From an uncultured Paracoccaceae bacterium (lineage in GTDB: Bacteria > Pseudomonadota > Alphaproteobacteria > Rhodobacterales > Rhodobacteraceae): 6,501 nt of DNA. Made by a program: the position numbers and the translations under genes. The notes beneath the pieces were generated by a model. The model did no database searches and was not told the DNA's origin. It saw only the letters and a program-made list of their open reading frames with translations. The stretch is from positions 1 through 6,501 of the forward strand of contig CALCPC010000571.1 in the NCBI GenBank assembly GCA_937900975.1, in the 5' to 3' direction. Shown in pieces: positions 6,447 through 6,501 of this stretch (its first letter is position 1; every line of letters begins with the position of its first letter).

Positions 6447-6501
6447 TCCGTCCAGGCCGCCACAGAACCCCAACCGCGCCCCTAAAACCGCGCGCCCCCT
6501 C

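Noticed and set aside
6233..6463. 76-residue minus-strand frame with a GRTRTLNLAIRSRLLYPVELRG-like segment across the tRNA
   Set aside because: This segment is the well-known artefact of translating a tRNA gene antisense. The plus-strand frame ending PVAQLDRA is the matching artefact.

Overview
The window is GC-rich DNA from what looks like an alphaproteobacterium, most likely Rhodobacterales/roseobacter. This rests on the alphaproteobacterial style of its phosphoglucomutase, GC-rich third codon positions, tightly overlapping metabolic genes and a CCA-encoding tRNA-Arg. It is an inference without database support.

Layout: (1) 1-1387, the 3' five-sixths or so of a phosphoglucomutase gene (pgm), cut at the left edge, followed by a strong hairpin. 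(2) 1388-2314, about 930 bases with no convincing gene. It holds several strong inverted repeats, a 3 x 27-bp tandem repeat in which each unit forms a hairpin, and two mutually exclusive hairpins, the second followed by a T-rich tail. (3) 2315-6323, a compact metabolic locus. A small LsrG-like antibiotic-biosynthesis-monooxygenase (ABM) domain protein lies on the minus strand. Divergent from it is a four-gene plus-strand operon: an isocitrate/isopropylmalate-dehydrogenase-family enzyme, a Gfo/Idh/MocA oxidoreductase, a GntR/FCD regulator and a metallo-beta-lactamase-fold hydrolase of the lactonase type. The operon genes overlap by 1, 8 and 4 nt. (4) 6370-6446, tRNA-Arg(TCT).

The divergent intergenic region carries a perfect 12-bp palindrome, AATGTATACATT (2637-2648). 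It has a GntR-type TGTATACA core and contains the -10 hexamers of good promoters on both strands. The simplest model is that the operon's own GntR/FCD protein binds here and silences both arms until a substrate-derived ligand appears.

The enzymes suggest oxidation of a sugar or sugar-acid: Gfo/Idh/MocA dehydrogenase (to a lactone or keto product), MBL-fold hydrolase (opens a lactone), and a malate-type hydroxyacid dehydrogenase. The last carries Phe (F143) where characterised relatives have a catalytic Tyr. No substrate can be assigned from sequence alone and no transporter is in the window. This locus is the best candidate here for an undescribed catabolic pathway.
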